Assembly (NCBI RefSeq): GCF_009766065.1
Contig: NZ_LMUE01000005.1
Location: forward strand, 186,001-250,000
From: Dyella sp. S184
Lineage (GTDB): Bacteria; Pseudomonadota; Gammaproteobacteria; Xanthomonadales; Rhodanobacteraceae
Length of the DNA: 64,000 nucleotides
Direction: 5' to 3'
The position numbers and the translations under genes were made by a program. This document shows positions 52,204 through 60,750 of the stretch, one piece after another; within the stretch, counting starts at the first letter, position 1; every line of letters begins with the position of its first letter. Below the pieces are notes generated by a model. That model was not told the DNA's origin. It saw only the letters and a list, made by a program, of their open reading frames with translations, and ran no database searches.

Positions 52204-53210
52204 TGAGCGAGACGGCATGGCGTGCATGGGCGGAGCAGATGGCGACCGGGTTGGCCCGGGTCGATGCCGGGCTGTGCCTGCAGTGGATCAATCCCGCGTT
52301 GGCCGAATGGCTGGAGCTGGGGCCGCGCACGGCGGTGGGGCAGTCACTGGGCTTGTTGCTCGCTGATCCAGAGGGGTTGGTGCAGGCGGCGAGGGTGCTG
52401 ACGGAACAGCGGCCGCAACAATGGCGCGGGATTTCGCTGGTGACGGCCAGTGGCCGCGAAATGACCGCGGATATCGCGCTGCAGCCGCTCGATGGCGGCC
52501 TGCTGCTGGAAGTGCATGCACTGGCCGCGCCGCTGTTGACCAGTTCGCCGTTGTCGGCGACGTTGCGCGGTTTTGCGCATGAGGTGAAGAACCCGCTGGC
52601 CGGTCTGCGCGGCGCGGCGCAGCTGTTGCAGCGGCGGGTCGGCAGCGAGGATCTGCAGGCGTTGGCTGGACTGATCATCGACGAGGCGGATCGCCTCGGC
52701 ACGCTGGCCAACCGCCTGCTGCATCACGACGGCGCCCCGCAGTTCGGTCCGGTGAATATCCATCAGCTGCTGGAGCGGCTCACCGACCTGTTGCAGGCCG
52801 AGCCTTCGCCGCCACAGCTGCGTCACGATTACGACCCCAGCGTGCCGGATCTGCTCGGTGATGCGGGCCGCTTGCAACAGGTGCTGCTCAATCTCGCGCG
52901 CAATGCACTGGAAGCGGACGCGCAGTCGCTTACCCTGCGTACGCGGGTCGAACATGGCGTGCGCCTGGGTGAGCGCGTGCTGCGCATGGCGTTGCGGGTG
53001 GATGTGATCGATGACGGCAGCGGTGTGCCCGCACAGCTGCGCGATACGCTGTTCCAGCCGCTGGTGTCCGGTCGCGCTGATGGCACCGGTCTCGGGCTGG
53101 CGCTGTCGCGCGAAATAGCGCACGAGCACGGCGGCGAATTGCGCTGCACGAGTCGACCGGGCGAAACGGTGTTCTCCTTATATCTGCCACTGGAACGCGC
53201 ACATGACTGA
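52203..53210 (+). CDS. ntrB: NtrB, nitrogen-regulation histidine kinase
   Basis: 335-residue soluble kinase. A PAS-like N-terminal domain (residues ~8-110) is followed by the H-box HEVKNPLAGLRGAAQLLQRR with the phospho-His at ~127. The ATPase motifs are LLNLARNALEA, DVIDDGSGVPAQLRD and GTGLGLALSREIAHEHGG. It phosphorylates NtrC when nitrogen is limiting and is controlled by PII. No clear Shine-Dalgarno precedes the ATG, and an inverted repeat overlaps it. It overlaps ntrC by eight bases. Confidence 0.94.
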   Translation: MSETAWRAWAEQMATGLARVDAGLCLQWINPALAEWLELGPRTAVGQSLGLLLADPEGLVQAARVLTEQRPQQWRGISLVTASGREMTADIALQPLDGGLLLEVHALAAPLLTSSPLSATLRGFAHEVKNPLAGLRGAAQLLQRRVGSEDLQALAGLIIDEADRLGTLANRLLHHDGAPQFGPVNIHQLLERLTDLLQAEPSPPQLRHDYDPSVPDLLGDAGRLQQVLLNLARNALEADAQSLTLRTRVEHGVRLGERVLRMALRVDVIDDGSGVPAQLRDTLFQPLVSGRADGTGLGLALSREIAHEHGGELRCTSRPGETVFSLYLPLERAHD

Positions 53211-54585
53211 AGAAATCTGGATCGTCGACGATGATCGCGGCGTGCGTTTCGTGCTGGCCGAGGCCTTGCGTGATGCCGGCCTCGCGGTATGCGAATTCGG
53301 CGAGGTCGCCAGTGCACGTGCGGCGTTGCAGGAAGCACGGCCAGCCCTGTTGCTTACCGACGTGCGCATGCCAGGCGAGGATGGCTTGAGCCTGCTGACC
53401 GAATTGCAGGCGCAAGGCATCGGCCCGGTGATCGTGATGAGTGCTTACACCGATGTCGCCACCACTGCGGCGGCGTATCGCGCCGGCGCGGTGGATTACC
53501 TGGCCAAGCCGTTCGATCTCGATCAGGCGGTCGCGGTGGTGCAGCGCGCGTTGGCCAGCGCCGCCGCGCCGGCGGTCGTGGCCAGCAATGCCGTCGCATC
53601 GAACCATGCGTTGCTCGGCGAGAGTGCGCCGATGCGCGAGGTATTCCGCCTGATTGGCCGCGTCGCGGCGAGCGACCTCAACGTGTTGATCACCGGCGAG
53701 ACCGGTACTGGCAAGGAGCTGGTGGCACGCGCGCTGCACGAGGAAAGCGCGCGGCGCGGCAAAGCCTTCGTCGCGTTGAACACCGCGGCGATTCCCAGCG
53801 AACTGCTGGAGAGCGAACTGTTCGGTCATGAGGCCGGCGCGTTCACCGGCGCCACGCGCCGCCACGCGGGCCGCTTCGAGCAGGCCGAAGGTGGCACGTT
53901 GTTCCTCGACGAGATCGGCGACATGCCGCTGGCGCTGCAGACGCGGTTGTTGCGCGTGCTCGCCGGCGGTGAGTTCTACCGTGTCGGTGGGCGTGAACTG
54001 ATTCGCGGCAACGTGCGCATCGTCGCCGCCACTCATCAGGACCTGGCCACGCGCGTGGCCGCCGGGCAGTTCCGCGCCGACCTGATGCATCGGCTCGACG
54101 TGATACGTATCGAACTTCCGCCATTGCGCTCACGGCGCAGCGACATCCCGCTGCTGGCGCAGCACTTCCTCGCGGCGACGACGCAGGAACTGAAACTGGC
54201 GCCCAAGCGCTTCTCGCGTGCAGCACTCAAGCTGATCGCGCAGCGCGACTTCCCCGGCAATGTGCGTGAGCTGGAAAACCTGTGCCGGCGCATGGCAGTG
54301 ATTGCACCAGGTGCGGAGATTCTTCCGGCTGATCTGGGGGCCACCGTCGCGGGTGCCTCAGGCAGCGGCGAATGGACCGATGCCTTGCGCGAGTGGGCAG
54401 TCGAGGCGCTGGCCAAGGGCGACGCGGATATCCATGCCCGCGCCCGCGAGGCGCTCGACCAGACTTTGTTGCAGGCGGCACTGCTGGCCAGCGAAGGCCA
54501 TCGCCAGAACGCTGCGCAGGCACTCGGCGTGGGGCGCAACACGCTTACCCGCAAGCTGGGCGCGTCGCGTACGCGCAGGCGCTAG
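53203..54585 (+). CDS. ntrC: NtrC, sigma-54-dependent nitrogen response regulator
   Basis: 460 residues: receiver domain ([15 protein letters not shown]; phospho-Asp in [24 protein letters not shown]), AAA+ domain (Walker [12 protein letters not shown], the sigma-54 contact loop [16 protein letters not shown]), and a C-terminal Fis-type helix-turn-helix ([21 protein letters not shown]). It activates sigma-54 promoters under nitrogen limitation. The glnA promoter in this window carries a matching NtrC box and sigma-54 site. Confidence 0.96.
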   Translation: MTEEIWIVDDDRGVRFVLAEALRDAGLAVCEFGEVASARAALQEARPALLLTDVRMPGEDGLSLLTELQAQGIGPVIVMSAYTDVATTAAAYRAGAVDYLAKPFDLDQAVAVVQRALASAAAPAVVASNAVASNHALLGESAPMREVFRLIGRVAASDLNVLITGETGTGKELVARALHEESARRGKAFVALNTAAIPSELLESELFGHEAGAFTGATRRHAGRFEQAEGGTLFLDEIGDMPLALQTRLLRVLAGGEFYRVGGRELIRGNVRIVAATHQDLATRVAAGQFRADLMHRLDVIRIELPPLRSRRSDIPLLAQHFLAATTQELKLAPKRFSRAALKLIAQRDFPGNVRELENLCRRMAVIAPGAEILPADLGATVAGASGSGEWTDALREWAVEALAKGDADIHARAREALDQTLLQAALLASEGHRQNAAQALGVGRNTLTRKLGASRTRRR

Positions 54586-54700
54586 CTTTTACCTCACCTA
54601 CCTGGCATGGACATGGTGATGCCAGCAGGCTGGGCTACTGCAGGGCAGCAGCCGATGTCCATACGCGAATGGGATGGCGGATTAGACGAAAATCCGCTGC

Positions 54701-55651
54701 CTAGTTCAGCGCAGGGCTGACGGCATCCGAACGTATCCGGCCAGGACAAATGCCGCTGACGCGCTTGAAAAGGCGCCGAAACGCCGCTTCGCTGCTATAA
54801 CCCAATTGTTCGGCAATGCAAGCCACGGATTGCTGCCGGTCGCGCAGCAACTGTTCGGCAACGCTCACCCGCCATTGCGTGACGTATTGCATCGGCGGTA
54901 TCTGCATCAGCTGGGTAAAGCGTTCCGCGAAGGCCGAACGTGACATGCAGGCGAGCCCAGCCATCGCTTGCATGGTCCATGGGTCCCCAGGGGTTTCATG
55001 CACTGCCTGCAATACTTTGCTGATGCGTGCATCGGCTACGGCGGCGAACAAACCGCGTCGTTCACCGGCACGCTTGGCGTAGTCGCAGACGGCGAGCGTG
55101 AACATAGCATCGGCAAGCTTGTTAAGCAGTACCTGTCGACCGCCCTGGCCCGCATTGACCACCTCAACCATCATGGTCGACAGCTGTTGGAATGTGTTTC
55201 CGGCATCCTTCGAGCGCACCACGAAGCACGCCGGCAGCGCATGGCTGAGCGGGTGATGCGCGTTGCCGAAAAATCTCATTTCACCGCAGATAAGGCTGGT
55301 CCGGCCGGCATCTTCCAGGAGCGCCTGCCCATCGACGCTCAATCGATGCGGATCGCCCTGCGGAAACACGACCAGATCGCCGGCTTCCAACTGCACAGCG
55401 TGGCCGAGCGCGGCACATTCGACTTTGCATTGACCGGCACCGACCAGATGGAACAGTCCGCAGTGATAGCGTGGTCCATCGAGAAACCACGAGCCGCAGC
55501 GATGCAGCTCGGCAACGACGGCCACGCACAGCATCGATTGATTCAGCAGCGACTCGAGTGCCGGCTCGATCAGCGGTGGTCGAGGTTCGCCAGCCAGCAT
55601 TGGATTGGGTTCGATATACACAGGTGTGTCCTTCCGGCGAGTGGCTCTCAT
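54701..55651 (-). CDS. AraC-family regulator with cupin sensor domain
   Basis: 316 residues from ATG 55651. The N-terminal half is a cupin-like ligand domain (FLDGPRYHCGLFHLVGAGQCKVE, LEAGDLVVFPQGDPHRL). The C-terminal half has the two AraC helix-turn-helix motifs (LACMSRSAFAERFTQLMQIPPMQYVTQWRV; SVACIAEQLGYSSEAAFRRLFKRVSGICPG). It lies between ntrC (convergent) and the bufferin-like operon (same strand, 58 bases downstream of the HvfC stop). It might control that operon, but may equally act elsewhere. Confidence 0.9.
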   Translation of the reverse strand: MRATRRKDTPVYIEPNPMLAGEPRPPLIEPALESLLNQSMLCVAVVAELHRCGSWFLDGPRYHCGLFHLVGAGQCKVECAALGHAVQLEAGDLVVFPQGDPHRLSVDGQALLEDAGRTSLICGEMRFFGNAHHPLSHALPACFVVRSKDAGNTFQQLSTMMVEVVNAGQGGRQVLLNKLADAMFTLAVCDYAKRAGERRGLFAAVADARISKVLQAVHETPGDPWTMQAMAGLACMSRSAFAERFTQLMQIPPMQYVTQWRVSVAEQLLRDRQQSVACIAEQLGYSSEAAFRRLFKRVSGICPGRIRSDAVSPALN

Positions 55652-55709
55652 AGCCTCTTTCGCCAAGGACGCGCGGATGGTTACATCGCCCCTGGGGCCG
55701 TTGGATGCC

Positions 55710-56489
55710 TCAGTCCAGTAGCCACCGGCTGATAAGGCCGTCGGCCAGCCATCGATGCAGGAAGCTGGCCATGCGCGGCAAGGCATCTGCAGGATCGTGA
55801 TACTCGGAGAGGCGCTCGCAGAGGGCAGCGAATGGCTCGCCCTTGATCGCGCCGCTCAGTGCAGACAATTCGTCCATCCCGATGGAGCGGTAGTGCACGG
55901 TCAGCGCTTGCCGCCAGACCAGCAGGTGGCGCGCCGCGTCATGACGACGCATTCGTGGGCGCTTGTCGTTGCGATCCGCCGCACGGCGAAAAGCATCGAC
56001 GTTGTAGTGGGTGGAAAGGATTTGCAGGTGGTTTTGCAGAAGAAGGTGCAGATTTGCCCACGCATGGGCGGATACGCCGGCCAGGTCGGCAGCGGCAAGC
56101 ACCGGTTCATCGGCGGCATCAAACGAGGTGGAGATGGCCCAGTCCAGGCGTGCCATGTCGGCCAGCGCGGGCTTGTCGCGCCAGGGCAGGCCATATTCCA
56201 GGAAGGCCGCGACGCCTGCGCCGTGCCAGCGGATGTTGTAGTGCCCGGACGGGTGCGCCTCGACATAGCGGTCCAGCAAGCTGCCGAAGCGCCGGCCCAT
56301 CATCACGCCCAGGCCGGGAAATTCGGTGGCCAGTGCATCACGCAGGCGCACGCGGTAACCGTTGCGATAGATTGCCAGACGAGTCGAGGTATCCGCGCGA
56401 GCATCATCCTGCAGATCCCGCGACTGTGGCGGCCTGTCGGCAAGCACGGCTTGCAGCATGCGTTGCTGAAGCGCCTGCAGATGGCTCAT
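55710..56489 (-). CDS. HvfC-like DUF2063 protein (RiPP recognition partner)
   Basis: 259 residues. The N-terminal DUF2063 region is clear: LQQRMLQAVLADRP, then RLAIYRNGYRVRLRDALATEFPGLGVMMG. The C-terminal part is less conserved. In bufferin and methanobactin-like systems this protein partners the DUF692 enzyme and binds the precursor leader. The ATG overlaps the DUF692 stop by four bases. Third gene of the operon. Confidence 0.9.
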   Translation of the reverse strand: MSHLQALQQRMLQAVLADRPPQSRDLQDDARADTSTRLAIYRNGYRVRLRDALATEFPGLGVMMGRRFGSLLDRYVEAHPSGHYNIRWHGAGVAAFLEYGLPWRDKPALADMARLDWAISTSFDAADEPVLAAADLAGVSAHAWANLHLLLQNHLQILSTHYNVDAFRRAADRNDKRPRMRRHDAARHLLVWRQALTVHYRSIGMDELSALSGAIKGEPFAALCERLSEYHDPADALPRMASFLHRWLADGLISRWLLD

Positions 56490-57355
56490 GCCGCTGCTCG
56501 CAGCAGGGGCTTGGCCAGCAAGCGCGCGCAATCGAGTTCGATCAGCAACTCGGCGAGGGGTGGCATATGGTCGTCGCGTTCGATCATCGTCGAGACCATG
56601 CCATATCGACGTACTGCCTCGACATAGAGGTTCCACACGTCATCGACGATCGGTGCATCGTGCGTGTCGATCAGCAGCTTCTCGCCATGTTCATGACCGG
56701 CCAGATGGAACTGTTGGACGCGCGACGCCGGGATGCCATCCAGGTAGTCCAGCGGCGAAAACCCATGGTTGTGCGCGCTGACATAAATGTTGTTGATATC
56801 CAGCAGGATCAGGCAATCGGCGCGCTCGGCCACCGCCGCCAGGAATTGCCATTCCGTCAACTGTGCGTCGGCAAAGCTGATGTAGCTTGAAACATTTTCC
56901 AGCAGGATGCGCCGGCCCAGCACGTCCTGCACGCGGCGGACGCGATCGACCACATGCGTCAGGGCCTCTTCGGTATAAGGCAGCGGCATCAAGTCGTGCA
57001 GATTGATGCCCTGCACGCCGGTCCAGCACAGATGATCGGAAATCCATGCCGGTTCCACGCGGCGGGCGAGCGCCGAGAGCCGCGCAAGATAACCCTCGTC
57101 CAGCGAATCGGTGCCGCCGATCGACATCGACACGCCATGCATCACCAGTGGAAAGCGCTCGCGGAATTTGTCCAGCCACACCAGTGGGCGGCCGCCGGGG
57201 ATCATGTAATTCTCGGAAACGATTTCCAGCCATTCGACGTTGCCGGGTTCCTCGAGCAGGCTTTCGTAATGCTCGACGCGCAGGCCAAGGCCGTAACCGA
57301 GATAGGGCAAGCGATCAGCGTTTTTCTCGATAGTCATGGCTTCGGCAGGCTGCAT
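56486..57355 (-). CDS. HvfB-like DUF692 multinuclear iron oxidase
   Basis: 289 residues from ATG 57355 (ATG 57337 also possible). A TIM-barrel of the MbnB/HvfB family, which converts Cys residues of a precursor peptide to copper-binding heterocycles using a multi-iron centre. Candidate metal ligands are visible in HGVSMSIGG (His73), SDHLCW (His108), ENVSSY (Glu153), DINNIYVSAHNHG (Asp186, His195/197), FHLAGHEH (His217) and IERDDH (Glu259). It sits downstream of the Cys-rich precursor gene, separated by a stable hairpin. Confidence 0.93.
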   Translation of the reverse strand: MQPAEAMTIEKNADRLPYLGYGLGLRVEHYESLLEEPGNVEWLEIVSENYMIPGGRPLVWLDKFRERFPLVMHGVSMSIGGTDSLDEGYLARLSALARRVEPAWISDHLCWTGVQGINLHDLMPLPYTEEALTHVVDRVRRVQDVLGRRILLENVSSYISFADAQLTEWQFLAAVAERADCLILLDINNIYVSAHNHGFSPLDYLDGIPASRVQQFHLAGHEHGEKLLIDTHDAPIVDDVWNLYVEAVRRYGMVSTMIERDDHMPPLAELLIELDCARLLAKPLLRAAA

Positions 57356-57371
57356 AGAGATGCGGGAGGAA

Positions 57372-57403
57372 GGGGCTTTCCGCTGACAGAGCCGGAAAGC
57401 CCC
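57372..57403 (-). terminator. Hairpin between precursor and DUF692 genes (attenuator-like)
   Basis: An 11-bp perfect stem (GGGGCTTTCCG / CGGAAAGCCCC) with a 10-base loop lies in the 58-base gap after the precursor stop. On the minus strand it is followed by TTCCT rather than a long T-run, so it could act as a partial terminator or as a 3'-stabilising structure that keeps the precursor transcript more abundant than the enzyme transcript. Confidence 0.65.
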
Positions 57404-57413
57404 GTCGGGCCAA

Positions 57414-57689
57414 TTAGGAAGTCTTGTTGGCCGCCTGGGCAGCGCTACAGTCCGCCTGAGTTTTCTGCATGGTGAAGCCTTGGCCCTTGCAGGAGTTCTG
57501 ACCCTTGCACGAGTTGCTGGCCTGCTTGCATGCGCCATGGCCCTTGCAGGATGACGAGTTCATGCATTTGACCGCTGCGGAATCACTCGCGCCGCTAGGG
57601 GAGGCGACAGCCGACGACATCGAGCTCATGGCAAACAGGCCGGCGACCATCACGGCCATTGCGGCACCGCTGAGTTTGTTGGTTTTCAT
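57414..57689 (-). CDS. Bufferin-like (HvfA-type) Cys-rich exported precursor peptide
   Basis: 91 residues from ATG 57689 (AGGAG six to seven bases upstream). A signal peptide (MKTNKLSGAAMAVMVAGLFAMSS, cleavage near AVASPS) precedes a core with six Cys at 42, 48, 54, 61, 67 and 81. They sit in the repeats SSCKGHGAC, NSCKGQNSC and KGQGF. This layout with DUF692 and DUF2063 partners identifies a bufferin-type RiPP, which binds copper in the periplasm after modification. The core repeat is C-K-G-x-x/x-C rather than the EGKCG motif of Haemophilus HvfA. Confidence 0.88.
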   Translation of the reverse strand: MKTNKLSGAAMAVMVAGLFAMSSMSSAVASPSGASDSAAVKCMNSSSCKGHGACKQASNSCKGQNSCKGQGFTMQKTQADCSAAQAANKTS

Positions 57690-57974
57690 GGGTAACTCCT
57701 GGTAAGTCGTATGGGCCGCAATCAAATGCGGCATGGGAGATGTGTTGCCGGATTGGGCTGCTTTGTCGCCTTGAGCCGACCCCGACGAGCACATCATCGA
57801 CAGTCGGAGGGGGGCTGGCTGTTCCCGTACATCCCGTTTTTGTGTCTGATCGTCCGGTAGCGAGTGACTGGATGAAGAGCCGGACGCGCGGCAAGAAAGC
57901 ATGGACGCACGAACATGGCGGCGGTGCCCGTACGCACACAAGATGCCGACTCGTCATGTTTAAGGGACTTTACG

Positions 57975-58436
57975 ATGCGCCAGTTCATCGCTGACAAGGC
58001 TTCACGTTTGCTCGAATTGCTTCACGCCAACCGCTGGGTCGGCCCTCTCGTTGTGCGCCTGGTATTCGGCTATTTCTGGCTCGAGACAGGCATCGCCAAA
58101 GTGCAGAATCTGGATGGCTTCACCCAGCGCTTTGTCGGCTGGCACATTCCCCATCCAGCCTTCAATGCGGCACTCTCGGCCTGGACCGAGCTGCTGGGTG
58201 GCCTCTTTATCCTGCTTGGCTTGTTCACTCGTCTCGTCTGCATTCCGATGATTATCAACATGGCCGTCGCGGTCACCCTGGTGGTGTCAGCCAACTTGAT
58301 GGGGCTGGACGATTACGTCGAGGCCGATGAGGTGGTCTACAGCCTGATCTTCTTCTGGTTGCTCGTCGCCGGACCGGGCAAGGCCAGTCTCGACACGCTG
58401 GTGGCGCGCTGGCTCGGTATTCGCACGCAGGGCTGA
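57975..58436 (+). CDS. DoxX-family membrane protein of the bufferin-like cluster (HvfD-type)
   Basis: 154 residues from ATG 57975. Four hydrophobic helices: GPLVVRLVFGYFWLETGIAKVQN, FNAALSAWTELLGGLFILLGLFTRL, CIPMIINMAVAVTLVVSAN and VYSLIFFWLLVAGPG. This is the DoxX fold; such proteins are the usual fourth member of bufferin operons. Here it is divergent from the precursor gene across a 285-base gap. No Shine-Dalgarno is strong. Confidence 0.88.
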   Translation: MRQFIADKASRLLELLHANRWVGPLVVRLVFGYFWLETGIAKVQNLDGFTQRFVGWHIPHPAFNAALSAWTELLGGLFILLGLFTRLVCIPMIINMAVAVTLVVSANLMGLDDYVEADEVVYSLIFFWLLVAGPGKASLDTLVARWLGIRTQG

Positions 58437-58492
58437 TTGCATAGGCACATGCGCCTGCGAGTTGCAGTGCCATCGCATCGACGGCGTGATTG

Positions 58493-58518
58493 GTAACCCG
58501 ATGCATTCATCTGACGAA
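58493..58518 (+). promoter_or_regulatory. ECF-type promoter GTAACC-N16-CGAA
   Basis: GTAACC at 58493-58498 and CGAA at 58515-58518 are separated by exactly 16 bases, the form described for SigF-type ECF promoters that drive bufferin genes in Caulobacter. It lies 57 bases upstream of the thioredoxin-like gene. Confidence 0.6.
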
Positions 58519-58574
58519 TGATTGGATGCACCACGTCGCCGCATATTGAAAAAATCACGAGGGCAGCCGTCATC

Positions 58575-58949
58575 ATGAAAAAATATCTCTTGAGCGTGTT
58601 CCTGTTGTTGCTGACATGCAGCGCCATGGCAAACGAGGTGCCCTTCAACCAGGCAAAGTTCGACCAGGCCAAGGCCGCCGGCCAGCCGATCGTGGTCTAT
58701 TTCCATGCGGACTGGTGCCCGACCTGCCGGGTGCAACAGCCCATCGTGGCCCGGCTCGCGGCGGAACCGCAGCTCAAGGCGGTGACGATCTTCGAAGCTG
58801 ACTTTGACACCGAAACCGCGCTCGAAAAAACGCTGAACGTAAGCCAGCAATCGACCTTCGTGGTCTTCAAAGGCGGCCAAGAAGTTTCGCGTTCCACCGG
58901 GCAGACGCAGGAGCCGGCGATCCGCGCAATTTTGCAGAAGGCGCTGTGA
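58575..58949 (+). CDS. Exported thioredoxin-like protein
   Basis: 124 residues from ATG 58575. A signal peptide (MKKYLLSVFLLLLTCSAMA) leads to a thioredoxin fold with the redox pair Cys48/Cys51 in DWCPTCR and the cis-Pro region QQSTFVVFKGG (Ser-Thr rather than the usual Pro). It would work in the periplasm, receiving electrons from the CcdA-like protein whose ATG overlaps its stop. An earlier in-frame ATG at 58518 falls on the predicted promoter. Confidence 0.9.
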   Translation: MKKYLLSVFLLLLTCSAMANEVPFNQAKFDQAKAAGQPIVVYFHADWCPTCRVQQPIVARLAAEPQLKAVTIFEADFDTETALEKTLNVSQQSTFVVFKGGQEVSRSTGQTQEPAIRAILQKAL

Positions 58950-59677
58950 TGGAATTTGGCCTCGCCACTTATGCGGTGAGTTTCCTGGCCGGCGCCGCTT
59001 CGATCCTGTCGCCTTGCGTATTGCCGATCCTGCCGATCCTGATCGCCTCGGCACTGTCCAAACACCGTCTCGGCACGGCGGCGTTGGCACTCGGGCTGGC
59101 CCTGTCGTTTACCGTGGTTGGGATTTTCATCTCCACGTTAGGCGCATCGATTGGTCTGGGTACAGAGACACTGCGCCGCGTGGCGGCCACGCTGATGGTG
59201 CTGTTCGGTGTGGTGATGTTGTCCCAACGGCTGCAGCTGGCGTTTGCCACCATCAGCGCACGCATCGGTTCCAGTGGGCAGCACGCCCTCGCCTCGATCA
59301 AGGGCGAAGGCCTGCCGAGCCAGTTCGCGATCGGATTGCTGCTGGGTCTGGTCTGGAGCCCATGCGTCGGGCCGACGCTTGGCGCCGCTTCCACGCTTGC
59401 GGCACAAGGACGGGATCTCGGGCAGATCGCCTTGCTCATGCTCGTGTTCGGGCTCGGTGCAGGCTTGCCACTTCTTCTTCTGGGTGGCCTGTCGCATGCC
59501 ACCATGATGCGAATTCGCGGCTCGCTGTCTTCGTTCGGGCATGCCGCAAAAGCCGTGATGGGTGGCCTGTTCGTGATCCTCGGCACGCTCATCCTGACCG
59601 GCTTCGATCGCAAGCTCGAAGCGCTCCTTCTCTCGATCAGTCCCGACTGGCTGACGCGGTTGACGACTTCACTGTAA
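58949..59677 (+). CDS. CcdA/DsbD-type thiol-electron carrier
   Basis: 242 residues from ATG 58949 (TGATG overlap). About six hydrophobic helices with the two conserved Cys of the family, in ILSPCVLPILPIL and VWSPCVGPTLGAAS. It moves reducing equivalents from cytoplasmic thioredoxin across the inner membrane to the adjacent periplasmic thioredoxin. Its position beside the bufferin-like genes suggests it keeps metal-binding Cys reduced; that is inference. Confidence 0.92.
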   Translation: MEFGLATYAVSFLAGAASILSPCVLPILPILIASALSKHRLGTAALALGLALSFTVVGIFISTLGASIGLGTETLRRVAATLMVLFGVVMLSQRLQLAFATISARIGSSGQHALASIKGEGLPSQFAIGLLLGLVWSPCVGPTLGAASTLAAQGRDLGQIALLMLVFGLGAGLPLLLLGGLSHATMMRIRGSLSSFGHAAKAVMGGLFVILGTLILTGFDRKLEALLLSISPDWLTRLTTSL

Positions 59678-59795
59678 CGGGCGGCTTTTGCAGCGGGATA
59701 ACACCTTGGCAGGTTGAGGTGAAGACCATGCCGGGGCTGAGTGCTCAAGCGTCTGATCGGATCAGACGCGACATCGGTTCATGCAGGTGACTGGA

Positions 59796-60683
59796 ATGAC
59801 GGATACCAGCGCGATCATCGATAGGACAGCACAGCGAACGGCCTTTGTCCTCGCCGGTGGCGGCAGTCTTGGTGCAGTGGAGGTGGGCATGTTGCAGGCT
59901 CTGCTCGACTGGGGCGAAACGCCTGCGTTCTTGGTGGGCGCGTCGGCAGGCGCCATCAATGCGGCTTATTTCGCTGCGGATCCTACCTGTGCGGGGGCCG
60001 ACAAGCTGGAACGGCTCTGGTGTGCGCTTCGCCGCCAGGATGTTTTTCCATTCAACCTGCGCAGCGTGCTCGGCTTGCTGCGCCGTCGCGATTATCTGGT
60101 GGAATCGGATGCGCTGCGACGCCTGCTGGAGCGACATCTGCCGTATCGACGACTGGAAGAAGCAGCCATGCCGATTCACATCGTGGCCTCCGATATGTTG
60201 ACCGGACATGAAGTGTTGCTGTCGTCAGGATCAGTGATTGATGCAGTCCTGGCGAGCACGGCGATCCCAGGCGTTTTTCCGCCCGTGCAGATCGACGCGC
60301 GTTTACTGGTCGACGGCGGTGTCGCCAACAACACGCCAATATCCACGGCAGTGAAACTTGGCGCAACACGCATCATCGTGCTGCCCACGGGCTTTGCCTG
60401 CGCGCTCAACCAGATGCCAAGCGGGGCCATCGCACGCGCGATGCATGCACTCAGTCTGCTGGTATCACGTCAGCTGGTGCACGATGCGGAGCGGTTTGCA
60501 GACAGCATGGTCGAACTGCGGATCGTACCCAGCCTGTGTCCACTCGAAACATCGCCGTATGACTATTCCGTGGCACACACACTCATCGCCCAGGCGAAAG
60601 CATGCACACGGCAATGGCTGGATGACGGTGGTCTGGATTGTGCGGCTGTACCGAGGCAGCTACGCGAACACCGTCATTCATGA
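59796..60683 (+). CDS. Patatin-like phospholipase
   Basis: 295 residues from ATG 59796, chosen because AGGTGA lies five bases upstream; ATG 59781 is five codons longer. It shows the oxyanion loop AFVLAGGGSLGAVEVG, nucleophile elbow GASAGAIN (Ser50) and catalytic Asp in LLVDGGVANNTP (Asp173), the Ser-Asp dyad of RssA-type patatins. It hydrolyses acyl chains of phospholipids. No signal peptide, so cytoplasmic or membrane-associated. It converges with the GH94 gene. Confidence 0.92.
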   Translation: MTDTSAIIDRTAQRTAFVLAGGGSLGAVEVGMLQALLDWGETPAFLVGASAGAINAAYFAADPTCAGADKLERLWCALRRQDVFPFNLRSVLGLLRRRDYLVESDALRRLLERHLPYRRLEEAAMPIHIVASDMLTGHEVLLSSGSVIDAVLASTAIPGVFPPVQIDARLLVDGGVANNTPISTAVKLGATRIIVLPTGFACALNQMPSGAIARAMHALSLLVSRQLVHDAERFADSMVELRIVPSLCPLETSPYDYSVAHTLIAQAKACTRQWLDDGGLDCAAVPRQLREHRHS

Positions 60684-60750
60684 TGATCGGCCCACGACGG
60701 GCAGGTATCAGAAGTGATGACCATCACGATGGATACGGCGAACAGGATAG

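Noticed and set aside
54586..54700. Terminator between convergent ntrC and AraC genes
   Set aside because: Only weak GC-rich stems without a T-run were seen.
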